A DNA stretch of 64,000 nucleotides from Notospermus geniculatus (Eukaryota > Nemertea > Pilidiophora > Heteronemertea > Lineidae): positions 49,160-113,159 of the forward strand of contig NMRB01000678.1 in assembly GCA_002633025.1 (NCBI GenBank), read 5' to 3'. Within the stretch, counting starts at the first letter, position 1. Each line of letters begins with the position of its first letter. Both the position numbers and the translations under genes were made by a program. A model generated the notes under the pieces. It worked only from the letters and a program-made list of their open reading frames with translations, had not been told where the DNA came from and did not search any database. This document shows positions 1 through 47,100 of this stretch, in pieces.

Positions 1-155
1 TTTTTGGAGGGACATTTTTTGGACGGAAATGACGTCATGCGCATGCGCAGTACGTTGTGCGCATGCGCAGTAGAATTTTTGGACGTTAGTAAAATAATTT
101 TTGGATGGAAGTAAATTAATTTTTGGACGGAAGTAGACACGTCCCTCCCAAAAAT
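1..155. mobile_element. Short inverted-repeat element
   Basis: Ends TTTTTGGAGGGAC and GTCCCTCCCAAAAA are inverted. The inside has repeated TTTTTGGACG and a duplicated GCGCATGCGCAGTA word. It may begin before the window. Confidence 0.6.
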
Positions 156-1158
156 ACAGCGCCACCGCGCGACGAAGATCGGAACTATTTTCATTTAAAA
201 TTTGAAGCTCGAGGAGGAGCGGTGAGGAAAGAAATAAAGGGCTGAATCAGCAGTGAAAAGAGAACGATATAATTTATTATTATTTTTACAGACACTGATA
301 GTTAATCTTAACAAAATTTAATTTGGTAGCTACTACCATTTCTTACTACCATTTCTAATCAACTCAAAATCCAAAAAATTACATCGTGCCTCCACTGTGG
401 TAAATGTAGAATGGTAATTAATAACCTTTTGGCAAAAAACATGTCACCCACTGAGTACAATTTACAGTGGTAAAAACGTTACGGATGTGAAACATTGAAA
501 TTTGAGGTCCAATATGACTGTCCTATGAAGAGATATTAAAGACCAACACCGAATGAGTTAACATGCACTGATCGTTTCCGTCTACCATTGGTTGCCGGTG
601 TTTTTGTGTCCAGCCAGACTCCTGGATGATGTTCACGAGTATCAGATGGAACCTCACTGATTTTCCCGATAAACTTGGAATGACCTGCAGGCAGAAAAAG
701 AAGCAAGACTCAGAAGATAATCCACAGGCGCATAATAGAGGTTACGCAGCTTTCCGACTCCGACTTAACTACCAGAATGAATTGCAGTCCGCTGCAGACA
801 TCCTTGATAAAAACGATTTACGTTTATGGCACGCCGTTTGTTCAGTTATTAAGCGGGTGATCCACTGTTGCGATTTTGGTTTGAGACGGGGACTTCCGAT
901 TGCCATATAAGGTAACCGCAAGGGAACGCAACCCCGTCTCACTTTCAGTGAGTGAAACCTATATTTTCTCCAGATAAACTAAGATTTTCTCTCCTTATCT
1001 ACGTTTTCTCAAGAAAATCCTATATTCGCTGCCGAAACCTGTATTCGGTGACGAAAAATCCATTCAACGTTCCGAAACATAGTTTTTCTCTCCCAACCTA
1101 CTTTTTTAAAATCATGGTTTCGGAACCGAATCCTGTTTTATCTGCCTCTGAATATANT

Positions 1159-1825
1159 GTCTTCATCAGAACAGCTCGGCAGACGGTCTGGAAACTTTTG
1201 TTACCTCCTGTCCTTACCCAAAGTTTCACTTAGCCCAGTTCGCTCCGTCTTGCGTTAAATGGGGGTGACGGCGAATTACGGTCCCGACGAGGCCTAATTA
1301 GGAACGAGATTGGCCAAGTGAGAAAAACTTGGTTTCAGCCAGGTCTTACCTATATTTTCTCTCTGAATATAGGATTCGGTTACCGAAACTAGGTTTCGGT
1401 TGCCGAAACCTATATTTTCTCTCTGAATATAGGATTCGGTACCGAAACTAGGTTTCGGTTGCCGAAACCTATATTTTCTCTCTCCAAACCTACATTTTCT
1501 CGCGTAAATCTCATATTCGGTCATGAAACCTACTTTCAGCATTCGTAAATATAGGATTCGGCTTTGTGAAGCTTAATTTCACCTCTTAAACCCCTATTTG
1601 GCATTCCAGATCTTCTTCAACAAAGAAAATATAGGTAAGGCCTGGCTGAAACCAAGTTTTTCTCACTTGGCCAATCTCGTTCCTAATTAGGCCTCGTCGG
1701 GACCGTAATTCGCCGTCACCCCCATTTAACGCAGGACGGAGCGAACTGGGCTAAGTGAAACTTTGGGTAAGGACAGGAGGTAACAAAAGTTTCCAGACCG
1801 TCTGCCGAGCTGTTCTGATGAAGAC
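1159..1825. mobile_element. Large inverted repeat (arms about 190 bp)
   Basis: Left arm about 1159-1350 is nearly the exact reverse complement of about 1632-1825 (GTCTTCATCAGAACAGCTCG opposite the matching right end). The loop contains tandem, self-complementary copies of a 64-66-bp motif with AGGATTCGGT and CCGAAACTAGG. Part of the right arm is repeated directly at about 1901-1975. Confidence 0.85.
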
Positions 1826-2640
1826 AAAAGGACACAATTGGTGTCATTTTGTAGGTGTATCCTTCTTGTAAACAGATCAGTGTCCTGCATGCGCCTTTTC
1901 TACCGTAATTCGCCGTCATCCCCATTTAACGCAGGACGGAGCGAACTGGGCTAAGTGAAACTTTGGGTAAGGACACGCTTTTGACAATTTTTTAAAAAAT
2001 CTCCCGCTTATAAAGGAGCCCGGATTGCCACTTTTGCCGGTAGGGGGCACCACTGGGCCACTCTCCAACCGCAGGGATTAACTACGTTGTCGGCGAATGG
2101 TTTACAACGTGATTTTGCAATGCATTTCTGTAGTACGTGGTGCTGCCGCTAGGTAGCTCCCTCGACATCGCCAGTATAGCAGTACTAACGCATAGCATGG
2201 CAGATGGTGCTCCTTTAATTTTCGCCGCCAGTGGCGCTCAGATCGGCGGGTGTGTCACGTGCCCCGGTCGAATCGTCAGTTGAAGGGCAGAAGTCAAGGG
2301 CTGTGCACGTACTTGCGTAGAGGTGCACCATGAAGGCAGGAGGAAGAAGCAGGCTTGGTTTATACGGATTTTTATTGAAGAAAAACATCTCAATTCAAGG
2401 TAAGATACAAGTATTTCTCTGCACAAATGTAAATTTATGACCACAAGTAACAATAAAGCCGTATTTCTCTATTTTGGTAGTCATTTAGAAGTCGTGGAAC
2501 CCTGCGTCTTGCCGAAATCGGCTCTGGTATTCGTCGTCCCTGTAATTTCGTACATGTGTGTCGACCATTTTGTCTGGCCATTTTGTCTTCAGTTCAACTG
2601 GCAGGAATTACATTTTATTTGGGCTTTCCTCTCCTTTCAG

Positions 2641-2733
2641 AATGTCTCAAGCTTCATCAGAAGTTCCTCCACGTGTTGCTGACCTGTTGGACGACGCTGG
2701 TACTGCCTATATTTCAGACTGGAATGTACAATC
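2641..2733 (+). CDS. Possible exon of unknown identity
   Basis: Bounded by CTCCTTTCAG and TCG|GTAAGT. It contains an ATG at 2642 opening a frame MSQASSEVPPRVADLLDDAG then TAYISDWNVQS. A possible upstream exon ends with a good donor at 2399 (ATTCAAG|GTAAGA) and a possible downstream acceptor lies at 2998. I recognise no family. The surroundings are full of inverted repeats, so this may be part of a mobile element. Confidence 0.25.
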
Positions 2734-3354
2734 GGTAAGTTGAGGTTGCCGTTGTCACTTCCCACCATACATGTATTTCCTTCGCCTTCATTTTGGTCGC
2801 CATGTTGTACAACGTGGCAATTATAGGCGTACATGTACCTGTAGCTGTTAAGTTTTCTGAATGTGCTCAATAAAAGCCTACTGCGGGTTAACCTGCCTCT
2901 TAAAGTTTGGAGCGAAAGGAATGCGATTTTATCATCGTTCGTTTGCCCAAGTTGTTGTCCGTTTGTATTCGTTGGGAATTATATTTTATCTTTGCAGATT
3001 TGAGTGTACCCCCGACACGTGCAAGGATCCACAACCTTATACTTGATGTAGCGCCTACATGTATATTGTAATTGACATCCGATTTCCCGTTTTTTATGTG
3101 ACTAAATATTATGATCTTTTGTATAGGCTATTTTTTGTTGTACATGATGTTTGTCACTGACATCCGATTTCCCGTTTTATTCAATGTCATTATATGTAAT
3201 TTTTCGTATGTAACATAGTTGCCTCCGATTTCCCGATTTCCGATTTTGATGTACTCATTTAAAGAGTATTAATTAATACAGGCATTAATATAATTACTGA
3301 CTTAGGTTTCTCCTTCCCGTGATCGAAACTTACGGAGACGGGTCATAGCCAAAA

Positions 3355-3642
3355 AATCGCGTTGGAGATAGGTTATTTTTCGGCTTTTCCCCTTGTTCCA
3401 AAATTGGCCACCAGGTGACCAACTGGCGCTGTTAGTTGGACTTCAACTAGCTGAGCCAATCAGTGAGTTGGAGACTGAGTAAGTAACCAATGCTTGAATA
3501 TTCAAGTATTGGTCAGTCACTCAGTCTCCAACTCACTGATTGGCTCAGCTAGTTGAAGTCCAACTAACAGCGCCAGTTGGTCACCTGGTGGCCAATTTTG
3601 GAACAATGGAATGTTCGGAAAATAGACTATCTCCAACACCGG
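3355..3642. mobile_element. Long hairpin element
   Basis: Arms of about 110 bp: 3393-3503 (TTGTTCCAAAATTGGCCACC) and its reverse complement ending at 3606, flanked by a further weaker pair (GTTGGAGATAG and CTATCTCCAAC). The centre is TGAATATTCA. Confidence 0.88.
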
Positions 3643-3781
3643 ATACCTTCTCTACTGTCCCTCCGAAATTTTGGCCTACAGTAACAAAAAACAAAGCTCT
3701 ATATATAGTATTGACATATATTAAATGAAGTCTGCCTAACACAGTTCGGGATAAACCCAACAGTTGCTGACAATGATATTA

Positions 3782-4039
3782 GCCGAGTTCTCGAAGTCTG
3801 TTTAGAGGCAGATGGTCAAGTCCATGATCTCGGACGTGACGTTTCACTATTCAGTGCAGTCTCTGCAACAGATTATACCAAATAACGGCCAAGTTCCCTG
3901 CATCAGGTCGGGTTCTCGTCCGTAATCGTTATTTGGTGTTATCAGTTGCAGACACTGCACCGACCAGTGTAATCGATGTCACGTCCGAGATCAGGGACTT
4001 GACCATCTGCCTCTAAACAGACCGCTTCGAGAACTCAGC
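3782..4039. mobile_element. Inverted-repeat element
   Basis: GAGTTCTCGAAGTCTGTTTA and TAGAGGCAGATGGTCAAGTC on the left are mirrored on the right up to CGAGAACTC. The arms enclose a GGCCAAGTTCCCTGCATC centre. Blocks of GATTTCCCG (3070-3240) and CGGAAATCGG (4070-4215) flank it symmetrically, suggesting an older outer pair. Confidence 0.75.
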
Positions 4040-4773
4040 CTTTTAGGCCTACTGTACATCAAATACGGGAATTCGGAAATCGGATGATGATGAGCATTAT
4101 CTACAACGAAAGAAATGCTAAATAAACCCATCAAAATCGGATGTCAGTAGTGACAAACATTTGTACGACGACAGAAATAAGATGGGCCTACACACCAAAG
4201 ACGTCAGGAAATCGGATGTCGATGACGACGAGCATAAGAAATAATAAATCCATCAAAATCGGACTAACATCAGCAGTGAAGCTGCACGGCAGAAGACAGC
4301 CAAGTTCATTCACACGTAATCCAATTCGGCGTATCTCATCAAGTCCTGTGGAAGACTACATAGTGGATTTGTGGCAATCATATGGAATAGACGTATAAAG
4401 TCCTGATATTCGTAATCAAGTCCGGGTACATTGTTCATTCATCACGTGAGGTAATTCGTAACGTTATCTCCGGGGCAGCCGTTATCTCAGATACCGAAAG
4501 AATGCTGTTGAAGCAGTCGCGAAGTATTTCGTTCCCTTCGATGTCGTTGGATGAGGGGACCGTTTGGAAGCTGAGAGGCTGGAGGCTGAAAAAGAGGTTC
4601 ATATTGAATAAACAAGCATGTTATCCGCCGAGGAGGATGGCGGGATTTCCTGGTGATGGTTTCGAAGAACAAGAGACGGCAGACGGGGGCATTGTATGAG
4701 GGTGTATATCCCATGATCACTTTACAGATGGCGACACCATTCGCCGATCACCGACAGGAAAAAAAGTCTTATT

Positions 4774-5007
4774 ATAAACCTTTCCAACAAAGATGGCGCT
4801 CTAACAGTTCTCACCATATGATGTCAGAATCTTAATACATGTACCATTCAATGGCGCCGTTGGCACGCTGAGCTGGTCAAGCGGACCATGGGCACATGTC
4901 AGAATAATTGTCTGTGAGGATGCGTTTGGTAGTGTTATATCAGTAATGGCCACGACGTCATGTGGGAGAATTAGAAAAGGCCACCATCTTTGTTGGAAAG
5001 GTCTATG
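4774..5007. mobile_element. Inverted-repeat element
   Basis: CCTTTCCAACAAAGATGGCG on the left and CCATCTTTGTTGGAAAGG on the right, about 230 bp in all. Confidence 0.6.
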
Positions 5008-5818
5008 GTTAGAAATGTAACAGCGGGAACATTTTATTCCATGGATACTTCCTCCTGCCACACAATGAGAAATTGTCCGAGACATCATGAATTGAGGTCA
5101 TATCGTGGGACCTGTCCGAAGAGACAGCAACTTACCGCGTTTGATCATTCCGTGAAGGGCAGGAGATCGAGTTGGCATCATTCTCTCGTCATCAATATGC
5201 TGCCGTCCTCAACAAAATTTCATTGTGGAGGGGTTGGTGATGGCCAGCAGTTCTAGTTCTGTCCCACACCATACCGGAGAATGCCTGCAGTAGAAAAAGA
5301 ACCGACAATATTACATTTGTTTCAGTATAATCGTGCTTGAATCATAAGTACCGGTACTGTACACTTCAGCTCGTGAAACAGAGAACAAACCAAATTTTCT
5401 TACCAATATTTCCGACGACCACGTTCTTCTTGCTGCTACTCTCCTACACACTTCCTGCACAGACAAATCTTCCACCAAATGTGAACGCGTGGCATAGGTA
5501 AGTGTGCGCAAATCTTGAAGGATTACGTAACTCCGAACAATTATTGTCATGGCTCTTAACTTCCATTCAAATATCCTTGGACACCGTCATGCCTAGCCGA
5601 GCCTTGGTGGTCTTACATCATCAAGTCGCGGGTTCGGATCGGTTGTGTGGTTGAAGATTGCGTTCACAGTCATTAACCCCTTAATGTTTTTTCCCCTAAA
5701 AATTCTCACCCGTTCTTGAGGAACAACCAGGGGAATACCGTATATCTTACAAATGATAGAGCGCCGCCTAATGTGATCTTTCTTAGCTACGACCCGAGAT
5801 CGTCCCAACGACTAGACA

Positions 5819-5978
5819 ATAGGGAGGTTTAGAAATCAAGCGATAAACGTAAACTTTACGACAACCTTCTTTTGATACTCTACTCTACATTAACCACATT
5901 TCATATTGCATTTTCGGCACAAGAATACCGTTGTCGTTAACGTTTACGTTTATCGTTTGATTTCTAAACCTCCCTAAT
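5819..5978. mobile_element. MITE-like element with 37-bp inverted ends
   Basis: TAGGGAGGTTTAGAAATCAA at the left and TTTGATTTCTAAACCTCCCT at the right, followed by complementary ACGTAAACnTTTACG segments. No coding capacity. Confidence 0.75.
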
Positions 5979-6330
5979 ATGACTACAACAACGTCTTTAT
6001 TTTGGTAACGTCTTTATTTGCGGATATAACCGCCATGGGGTTGGAGACAGAGCAGTGCAATGTGCGTTCGTTGATCACATCGTGTGAATTATATAAATTT
6101 ATCACATCGATCGATTCATGCCCGCATGGGTCGTGGTTTGAGTACATGTATATCCGTCGTTCATACCAGCCACACTTTCATCCACTTCAAAAGAAATTAC
6201 CCTGTCTGAATTCCCCCTAACTCCAACGAACGATCAATGCCGTTAGGCTTCTATACTTTCCTTTCTACTTTGTACACATTTTCATTTTCATTATAACTTA
6301 GAGTGGGATGATGAGCTTACGTATAGATGC

Positions 6331-6477
6331 GTTTCGCTAGCAGCCATCTTGGCAAAATTAGGCATCACCATGGGGATTCCCCCCACTGGGGGATGGGAGA
6401 ACCAATCATCTGTCACTTCATATAAGAAAATCCCATGGTGATGACCTAATTTTGGCAAGATGGCCGCTAGCGAAACT
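6331..6477. mobile_element. Inverted-repeat element
   Basis: Left CGTTTCGCTAGCAGCCATCT and right AGATGGCCGCTAGCGAAAC enclose ACCATGGGGATT and AATCCCATGGT, also complementary. Confidence 0.7.
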
Positions 6478-6929
6478 CAGCCACCGCCCAGTTGTATTAA
6501 CAGTAAAGAGTGTCCTCCAGCTGTAATAAGTTCCATGACGGATTAAGGTCTATCGTTTGATACCTGATGAAGACACAGTAAGTGTCGAAAGCTTGTATCG
6601 AGTCCTCGGACCAATAAATAGTTGATCTTCAACAAGGTGTCGCACTCATTTTCTATTCTATAACTTAACTACATGTACATGTAATCGCCAGATTTACAGA
6701 ATGTAGCAATGGGATCTTCTCTTCCCAGGACACTTTTTCCAGATGGAATTCTTTCCTTTCTCACCTAGTGTGATCTCAGGTTCCAAGGACCGTGGAGAAC
6801 GTCATTGCAATGGAAGTAACCAAATACAAATCCTAACTTTTTGTGTGAGTGTTAGCGACATAATCCTTCACGAAGGCCTAGTCCAGAGAGATCTAGTCCA
6901 TACACGATCAACCGCTTTAGGCACCATCT

Positions 6930-7078
6930 TCACCTTGTAGACTACCGGGTAGCCCTATCTCGATCTCGGGCACCAAGTATCCTCTTCACCTTGTAGACCA
7001 GCCCTATCCCGATCTCAGGCACCAAGTATCCTCTTCACCGTGTAGACTAGCCCTATCCCGATCTCAGGCACCAAGTAC
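6930..7078. repeat. Tandem repeat, about 59-bp unit, three copies
   Basis: Units share CAGCCCTATCCCGATCTCAG then GCACCAAGTATCCTCTTCAC. The first copy is longer by a few bases. Confidence 0.8.
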
Positions 7079-7181
7079 AGGGCCCAGTTGTTCAAAACAG
7101 TACGGTATGTGTCGGAAGGTGACGTTTTCTTCAGTGCTCTCTTGGCGTTATCTCATTGAAGCCCATTTGCCATTATAGGCT

Positions 7182-7521
7182 CCTGGGCTGGGTTGCACAA
7201 AACTCATGTTAGCGCTAACATCATGTTAGCGCTAACATGAGTTTTGTGCAACCGGCCCCTGTTCCGTAGAAGTTCACGTTTCATTTTTCACGCGCCACGC
7301 TTCACGTTTTCCTTTCGTTCCTCGATTCAGCGCACAACGAGACACACATTACCTGTCCTGTGGCATGCTTTCTCCGAGGAACGAAAGGAAAACGTGAAGT
7401 GTGACGCGAGAAAAGTGAAACGTGAACATCTATGGAACAGGAGCCACACCGCCACGTTAAGACTCGAGGCAACGTCAAAGTAGCACTGAAGCGGCGTTTT
7501 AGTGAACAACCCAGCCCAGGT
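7182..7521. mobile_element. Nested inverted-repeat element
   Basis: Outer ends CCTGGGCTGGGTTG and CAACCCAGCCCAGG. Inside are a near-perfect hairpin at 7193-7250 (ACTCATGTTAGCGCTAACAT) and a second pair from about 7258 to 7445 (TTCACGTTTC and GAAACGTGAA). Confidence 0.75.
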
Positions 7522-7569
7522 GTTATTTGCCATCGGGGGAACGGCGATAAAAAGCATAAAGCAGCTAGA

Positions 7570-42160
<34,591 letters not shown>

Positions 42161-44195
42161 CTTTGTTCTTTATTTTGATCACAACAATATTTTGACAAAA
42201 CTCTCAAGTAGAAGTCTATGTTCCAGGTTTCTCGGATGAATAACTTTGGGAAGCCATCGTCAACAACTTCTGAAACAAAGAGAATGGTCAGAAAAGTGAA
42301 GAAATCTGAAAAGGAGATAAACTGGGTTACCGGTACTTTCCGATGGATATCACCACTGCCACCTGGGGAACCAAAGACAGGTCACAGCGAGACAGAAACA
42401 AAAGATAATTGTACTCCAGAACTGTTGTCAACTTTTTTTGCCTGAAATCCACAGCAGTCAGGTACAAATTCGTCGACAAGAAGTCACTGTTGGAAGCCGC
42501 CTTCATTGTATTGCTAGATTGATTTCAGGAACATCCATTTGACAATTTCAGGAAAATTCATTTAAAATCCACTAACAATGTCACAGAATGAAATTCACAT
42601 AAAACGTTCACACTTTATCCCAAATTCGATCCAATTTTTATGATATATCCTTATTATGGCAATTGATTTTTCACCAAAAACCGCAAGAAAAATGTATCCA
42701 ACTGCGTCATACGCGTTATATGATTCGTTTGTATCGAATATAATATTGTTGACAGGTGAGCAAACAATCGAATGCGGTGATGAAGAGGGCCGACCCAATA
42801 TCAAAGGGAGACCAGGTGTTGGGATAGAGAGAATCAATCTCTTTCTAGGAATACAGTAAAAGCAACACACTGAAAACCTTTTGGCCCCAAATTAGTTTTG
42901 CGGCTTTTGCGTCACATTTTAAGTGTTCAAAACCTACCGTAACTGATTGCAACACACGCAATTAACAATGCCATGGTCAATGAACTTATTGACTGTGAAA
43001 AAGCGGCCAAGAAGCATAGAAAACATTGATGAGTACTTAATAAAGAACTGACAGCAAAACCGGTACTTAAGAAAGTTGTTCACAGGCAGGCTTCATCTTA
43101 AGTTAACCAAGATTAACCAATGACCTATGGTTTCCTAGTACCCAACTGGTACTAACTCCAGTCAAAGTTGAAACTGAATTCAGAAACTGACACTTACCTA
43201 TATCAAAGCTTTCCTTTTTTCCAATGAATCCGCAATATCGAGAACATGCAGTCGAATATATGTCAAACCATAAGGTAGGCCTAGCAAATTCGACCACATA
43301 AAATGGTATAGAAAAGGCCTCTACGGTTCAGTGAACTTCAATTCTCTGCACCAATAGTCAGCTGTGATATCAATTCAAAGGCCTGTGGCACGACCTAGTT
43401 ACCACATTCTAATAATGATTGCTTTTTCTAGAATAAACCTTTGCGTGTTTTATTGGATTGTCACATGTGGGCCATTAAATCACAAGATGGCGCAAAATAT
43501 CAATATAACGGAATGCTATTTGATATTTTTGTTTTGTTGCAGAGTGTCGGTGAAATTGATTGCGCTGTTGAACAGTTGCCTCTCTATCACATGAAGAGTA
43601 GGTCTGATCAGGGATTGAACCCGACAGGTGCCGATAGCCCCTTTTACTCTAGGCCAGTTGAAGTGTGCTGAGCTAGACCTGGACCGAGCCCGCTTAGAAT
43701 TCAAATGGGATGGGAACACCAACCGACCCAAATCTGGGCTAAGCCCACCCAGTTTATACGTGTGTTAAAACGCATTGATGGATTCGTGGCAATGATCAGT
43801 GATGAGACTGGCCCGAGTTTAAAAATCAGGAAAACCGAGAGTTAAGCTGTATTATCTTACTTTTTAACCTTATTATTTATTAAATCAGGTATGCATATTT
43901 TCACAGACCAAAAATCATGAATTCCTGATAAATCAGGAAAAATCTCATCCCTGAATGATTAAAGGCCAAGGTCGAGTAGTTGACCCATGCGCACTGCGCA
44001 CTGCACACAGGTGGGCGGGCTACATTACATGTACTACTATTACCGGTACTCTGATTAGCTCTAGCTGTTTAGACTGGCGGAAATTCAACCAATCCGTGCC
44101 CCGACCCGGACCGTGCCTACCTCAGATTGCAGGCATGGCAGGGCAAACTAGATCACAGGATGAGGAAAAATGAAGAAAAAAGTAGATTTTAAGTT
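42161..44195. other. Intergenic region between ferlin start and BRCC3 end
   Basis: I see no conserved coding sequence. It presumably carries the ferlin promoter and untranslated 5' sequence. A tRNA-like SINE fragment in reverse orientation lies at about 43575-43685 (minus-strand B box GGTTCAATCCC). Confidence 0.5.
43575..43685 (-). mobile_element. tRNA-like SINE fragment
   Basis: On the minus strand TCTAGCTCAGCACACTT resembles an A box and GTCGGGTTCAATCCCTGATC a B box, spaced as in tRNA-derived promoters. No complete cloverleaf. Confidence 0.4.
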
Positions 44196-47100
44196 TTAAA
44201 CATAATTTTTATTGAAATAATTACGGTACCGGTAACTTCAATATACAACCAACTTGCAAAAGAAGATACCTGTCGTGACCCATTCCAGCAAAAGTAGGCT
44301 CTTGTCGCAAGTGATCATCGTTGGTCATCAGTTTATTCAACTATTATCATTCACATGTACATTTCAGTTNNNNNNNNNNNNNNNNNNNNNNNNNNNNNNN
44401 NNNNNNNNNNNNNNNNNNNNNNNNNNNNNNNNNNNNNNNNNNNNNNNNNNNNNNNNNNNNNNNNNNNNNNNNNNNNNNNNNNNNNNNNNNNNNNNNNNNN
44501 NNNNNNNNNNNNNNNNNNNNNNNNNNNNNNNNNNNNNNNNNNNNNNNNNNNNNNNNNNNNNNNNNNNNNNNNNNNNNNNNNNNNNNNNNNNNNNNNNNNN
44601 NNNNNNNNNNNNNNNNNNNNNNNNNNNNNNNNNNNNNNNNNNNNNNNNNNNNNNNNNNNNNNNNNNNNNNNNNNNNNNNNNNNNNNNNNNNNNNNNNNNN
44701 NNNNNNNNNNNNNNNNNNNNNNNNNNNNNNNNNNNNNNNNNNNNNNNNNNNNNNNNNNNNNNNNNNNNNNNNNNNNNNNNNNNNNNNNNNNNNNNNNNNN
44801 NNNNNNNNNNNNNNNNNNNNNNNNNNNNNNNNNNNNNNNNNNNNNNNNNNNNNNNNNNNNNNNNNNNNNNNNNNNNNNNNNNNNNNNNNNNNNNNNNNNN
44901 NNNNNNNNNNNNNNNNNNNNNNNNNNNNNNNNNNNNNNNNNNNNNNNNNNNNNNNNNNNNNNNNNNNNNNNNNNNNNNNNNNNNNNNNNNNNNNNNNNNN
45001 NNNNNNNNNNNNNNNNNNNNNNNNNNNNNNNNNNNNNNNNNNNNNNNNNNNNNNNNNNNNNNNNNNNNNNNNNNNNNNNNNNNNNNNNNNNNNNNNNNNN
45101 NNNNNNNNNNNNNNNNNNNNNNNNNNNNNNNNNNNNNNNNNNNNNNNNNNNNNNNNNNNNNNNNNNNNNNNNNNNNNNNNNNNNNNNNNNNNNNNNNNNN
45201 NNNNNNNNNNNNNNNNNNNNNNNNNNNNNNNNNNNNNNNNNNNNNNNNNNNNNNNNNNNNNNNNNNNNNNNNNNNNNNNNNNNNNNNNNNNNNNNAAAAA
45301 AAAATACTAGTGTTTAAAAACAATGTCTTTCGTTGGGGTTTATGACTCATTGGCATTCAGTTTTGAAGTGTAAAAAGTTTTAGGTCGGCATACTTCGTCA
45401 TTGCCGGTCGGCAAATTGGGTCCTTTGGGGCATTAAAAAAAACATATTGGCTATTACCCCTACAAAAAGTTTTCGGTCGGTACCATTTACGTAGGGTCGG
45501 TCGGGTTACGGCAAACAGACATATTTTTGGGTCTAGCCCCTTCATGGGACAATTACATGTACTTATCCAGTTCTAACTATAATGGACCTCCAAAAAGGGA
45601 CAAATATTCATTCCAAAAGGAAGCGAAGGGCTCAAGACTTACTGTGGAGGTTCTCCTTCAGGACTCTGGTTAATTGACTGGAAACACGTCACTTGAAATC
45701 GACATTGCTTCGTTGCCTTATCTTGATTGAACACTGAGAAAATAAGTCCTATGAAACCTTCGTCCATCATTTGATACATGGCCTGAGTTCTAACATCTGA
45801 AAGAAAATCAATCCATGCATCATACTGAATTGCCAGCATGAGGTTTTACTCAACCTCCACTCGTACGGTAGGCCTACCGTACTCAAACTCTTCTTCTGAC
45901 ATAATAATGACAACTAACTCTATCGGACTGGCAAGTAGATTTTAAATCCCGGCGATTTCCCCCAAAACTTCGGTATTACAGAAATTAGCAGTGGCTATGA
46001 TTGAAAAGACTAACTAAAACTACAAGATGATCCAAGAAAAAACTGGTGTTTTCGTTTAATAATGTTGATTCAGAGCCAAATATTGAGTCGGGATTAACTG
46101 AACAAACATACCGACATGTGATGGCCAAACTGTAATATGCGGATGGGAATGATACCAGCCAAGAACTCTCATTGGACGCTGCAGCTCATGGGCGAGATTC
46201 TGCAAAGAGGAAAATTCAACTCAACTTAGCATCTTTGAGATAAAGAATAGTTCTTCTCACCTAAATTTTTGAAAGTACCGGTATATCTAACATAACTTAT
46301 CAAAGGTTATCTACTGCCAAATACGAGGGCAATCTTGCATTGCTTCGCTCTGTTTAAAACATCTTGCAGTGCCGCCCTGTTCTTCATTCGGGACTATTTA
46401 TTTTACCTCTGCAGCAGTGGATGCTGCTGATAACTGCTCTGGGGAGATTTCAACCCGATCTGGTTGTTTATCTGAGCGTCTCAGCATAATGACAGCCGAT
46501 ATATGCGAAACTCTGGTTTCATCAATCTGAAAGAACATGAAGAATATATATAGGGCCTATGGGGAATATGTCGATGATTCATCAACATCAGACATTCGAT
46601 TTCATGGAAAATGGTGTTTCATAATTAATTTACAATCATGACAAATGACATAGGCCCTAGACCTAGGGCATAGGCCTAGGCCTAGGCTATAGGCTGATAG
46701 GGCCTCGGCCTATCTATGGACCATGGAAGTTACTTCCATGGCCTAGGACCTACGCCTAGGCCTATCTGATCACAGGTGTCTCATACATCTGTCTGTAGGG
46801 TTGTAGGGGGAGGGGGAGGTTCTTGGGGACCCAGGGCCTAACTAGGCCCCTAATAATACACCGGGGCCTAATAGGCCCCTAATACACTAGTGTATTAGGG
46901 GCCTACTTAGGCCCCGGGTCCCCAAGAACCTCCCCCTCCCCCTACAACCCTACAGACAGACGTATGAGACGCCTGTGATCTGATGATGCTGCTGATCATT
47001 CCACAGGTTCTTGTGGTTCGATACTAGGCCTATACTAGGGGACCACCGGTCCTGACACACTTCACTGAGAATGTATAGGCCTAGAAAAACAAAAGGTATG

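Noticed and set aside
4141-4398. 85-codon open frame
   Set aside because: It lies in the flank of an inverted-repeat element and its sequence mirrors the 3070-3240 segments; no known family.
44254-45356. Long open frames across 44.3-45.3 kb
   Set aside because: They consist of the N-gap.
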